Shown here piece after piece: positions 36,353 to 36,770 of a stretch of DNA of 36,770 nt. The notes beneath the pieces were generated by a model. The model had not been told where the DNA came from, ran no database searches, and saw nothing but the letters and a program-made list of their open reading frames with translations. The translations under genes and the position numbers were made by a program. The first letter of the stretch is position 1. Every line of letters starts with the position of its first letter. Origin of the DNA: an uncultured Granulosicoccaceae bacterium (GTDB lineage: Bacteria; Pseudomonadota; Gammaproteobacteria; CALCKW01); assembly GCA_937925815.1 (NCBI GenBank), contig CALAMQ010000146.1, positions 1-36,770 on the forward strand, written 5' to 3'.

Positions 36353-36770
36353 TCAACCCCGTTCAAAAAAAGATTTGACCGAGTCGATCCAGCCACTGTG
36401 TTCTGGACTGTGTTTACCACCCTGCAAAGACGCTGAGAGTTGTTGCAAGAGCGCGCGTTGCTCACTGTTGAGGTTGACCGGGGTCTCCACACGCATCTCG
36501 CACATGAGGTCACCCACCGCGCCGCCACGCACCGGTTTGACACCTTTTCCGCGCAGGCGAAACAACTTGCCGTTTTGCGTGCCAGCGGGGATTTTCAGTT
36601 TGACGCGTCCATCTAGGGTGGGCACTTCAAGCTCGCCGCCAAGGGACGCTGTGATCATATCGATCGGCACAGAGCACACAAGGTTGGCCCCATCGCGCTC
36701 GAAAATCTCGTGCGGAAGCACTCGGATCTGGACATAGAGGTCCCCGGTTGGCCCCCCGCGGTCACCCGCC
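36353..36770 (-). CDS. dnaJ: Chaperone DnaJ, C-terminal part (5' end outside window)
   Basis: The last 138 or so residues of DnaJ, the Hsp40 co-chaperone of DnaK. Substrate-binding domain II is visible: [19 protein letters not shown], then [20 protein letters not shown] and [11 protein letters not shown] typical dimerisation tail ends in SVKSFFERG. The frame is open to the window edge without a start codon, so the J and zinc domains lie outside. Similarity is too close for the curved-DNA paralogue CbpA. Confidence 0.95.
   Translation of the reverse strand, partial: AGDRGGPTGDLYVQIRVLPHEIFERDGANLVCSVPIDMITASLGGELEVPTLDGRVKLKIPAGTQNGKLFRLRGKGVKPVRGGAVGDLMCEMRVETPVNLNSEQRALLQQLSASLQGGKHSPEHSGWIDSVKSFFERG

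Overview
The window looks like chromosomal DNA of a gammaproteobacterium with moderately high GC content and densely packed genes. The best evidence is the hfq-hflX-hflK-hflC-DUF2065-hisZ-purA block on the minus strand, a characteristic gammaproteobacterial arrangement. CysB, AvtA, XthA and TcdA proteins very like those of Enterobacteria support this. I cannot name the genus. A free-living, perhaps marine, deep-branching lineage is a guess from the HisZ, PccAB and Bat content. I see no rRNA, tRNA, CRISPR array, insertion sequence or prophage.

Layout. At 1-874 is the 3' part of a gene for a probably secreted protein with a striking Asp-Ser-Asp tandem repeat. recQ follows on the plus strand (1066-2913). 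Next is a signalling island (3100-6780). A Ras-like small GTPase overlaps by 4 bases a soluble PAS histidine kinase. These converge, across a strong bidirectional terminator (5120-5144), on a minus-strand pair: a receiver-kinase hybrid and a stand-alone receiver. From 17239 down to 7064 on the minus strand runs one long, tightly coupled run: MoxR ATPase, DUF58, DUF4381, BatA, BatB, a TPR protein and BatD, with a large SWIM-SNF2 helicase directly downstream.

Divergent from moxR, a plus-strand run holds a MioC-like flavodoxin, avtA, a GNAT acetyltransferase, xthA and a gamma-glutamylcyclotransferase-like gene (17472-20953). It converges on an Ada-type DNA alkylation repair gene lacking the usual N-terminal domain. 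cysB and then the purA-to-hfq block occupy 21911-29380 on the minus strand.

Divergent from hfq, a plus-strand propionate module runs prpE-pccB-pccA-mce (29670-35551): propionate to propionyl-CoA, to (S)-methylmalonyl-CoA, to the (R)-epimer. Its promoter carries a perfect 14-base palindrome between the -35 and -10 elements. It resembles the operators of MerR-family regulators of acyl-CoA and branched-chain amino acid catabolism. The mutase that completes the pathway is not in the window. tcdA and the 3' end of dnaJ (minus strand) close the window; tcdA overlaps mce tail to tail.

The least conventional element is the GTPase-kinase pair with its neighbouring kinase and receiver genes. It could be a GTPase-gated phosphorelay, but this is inference from gene order.
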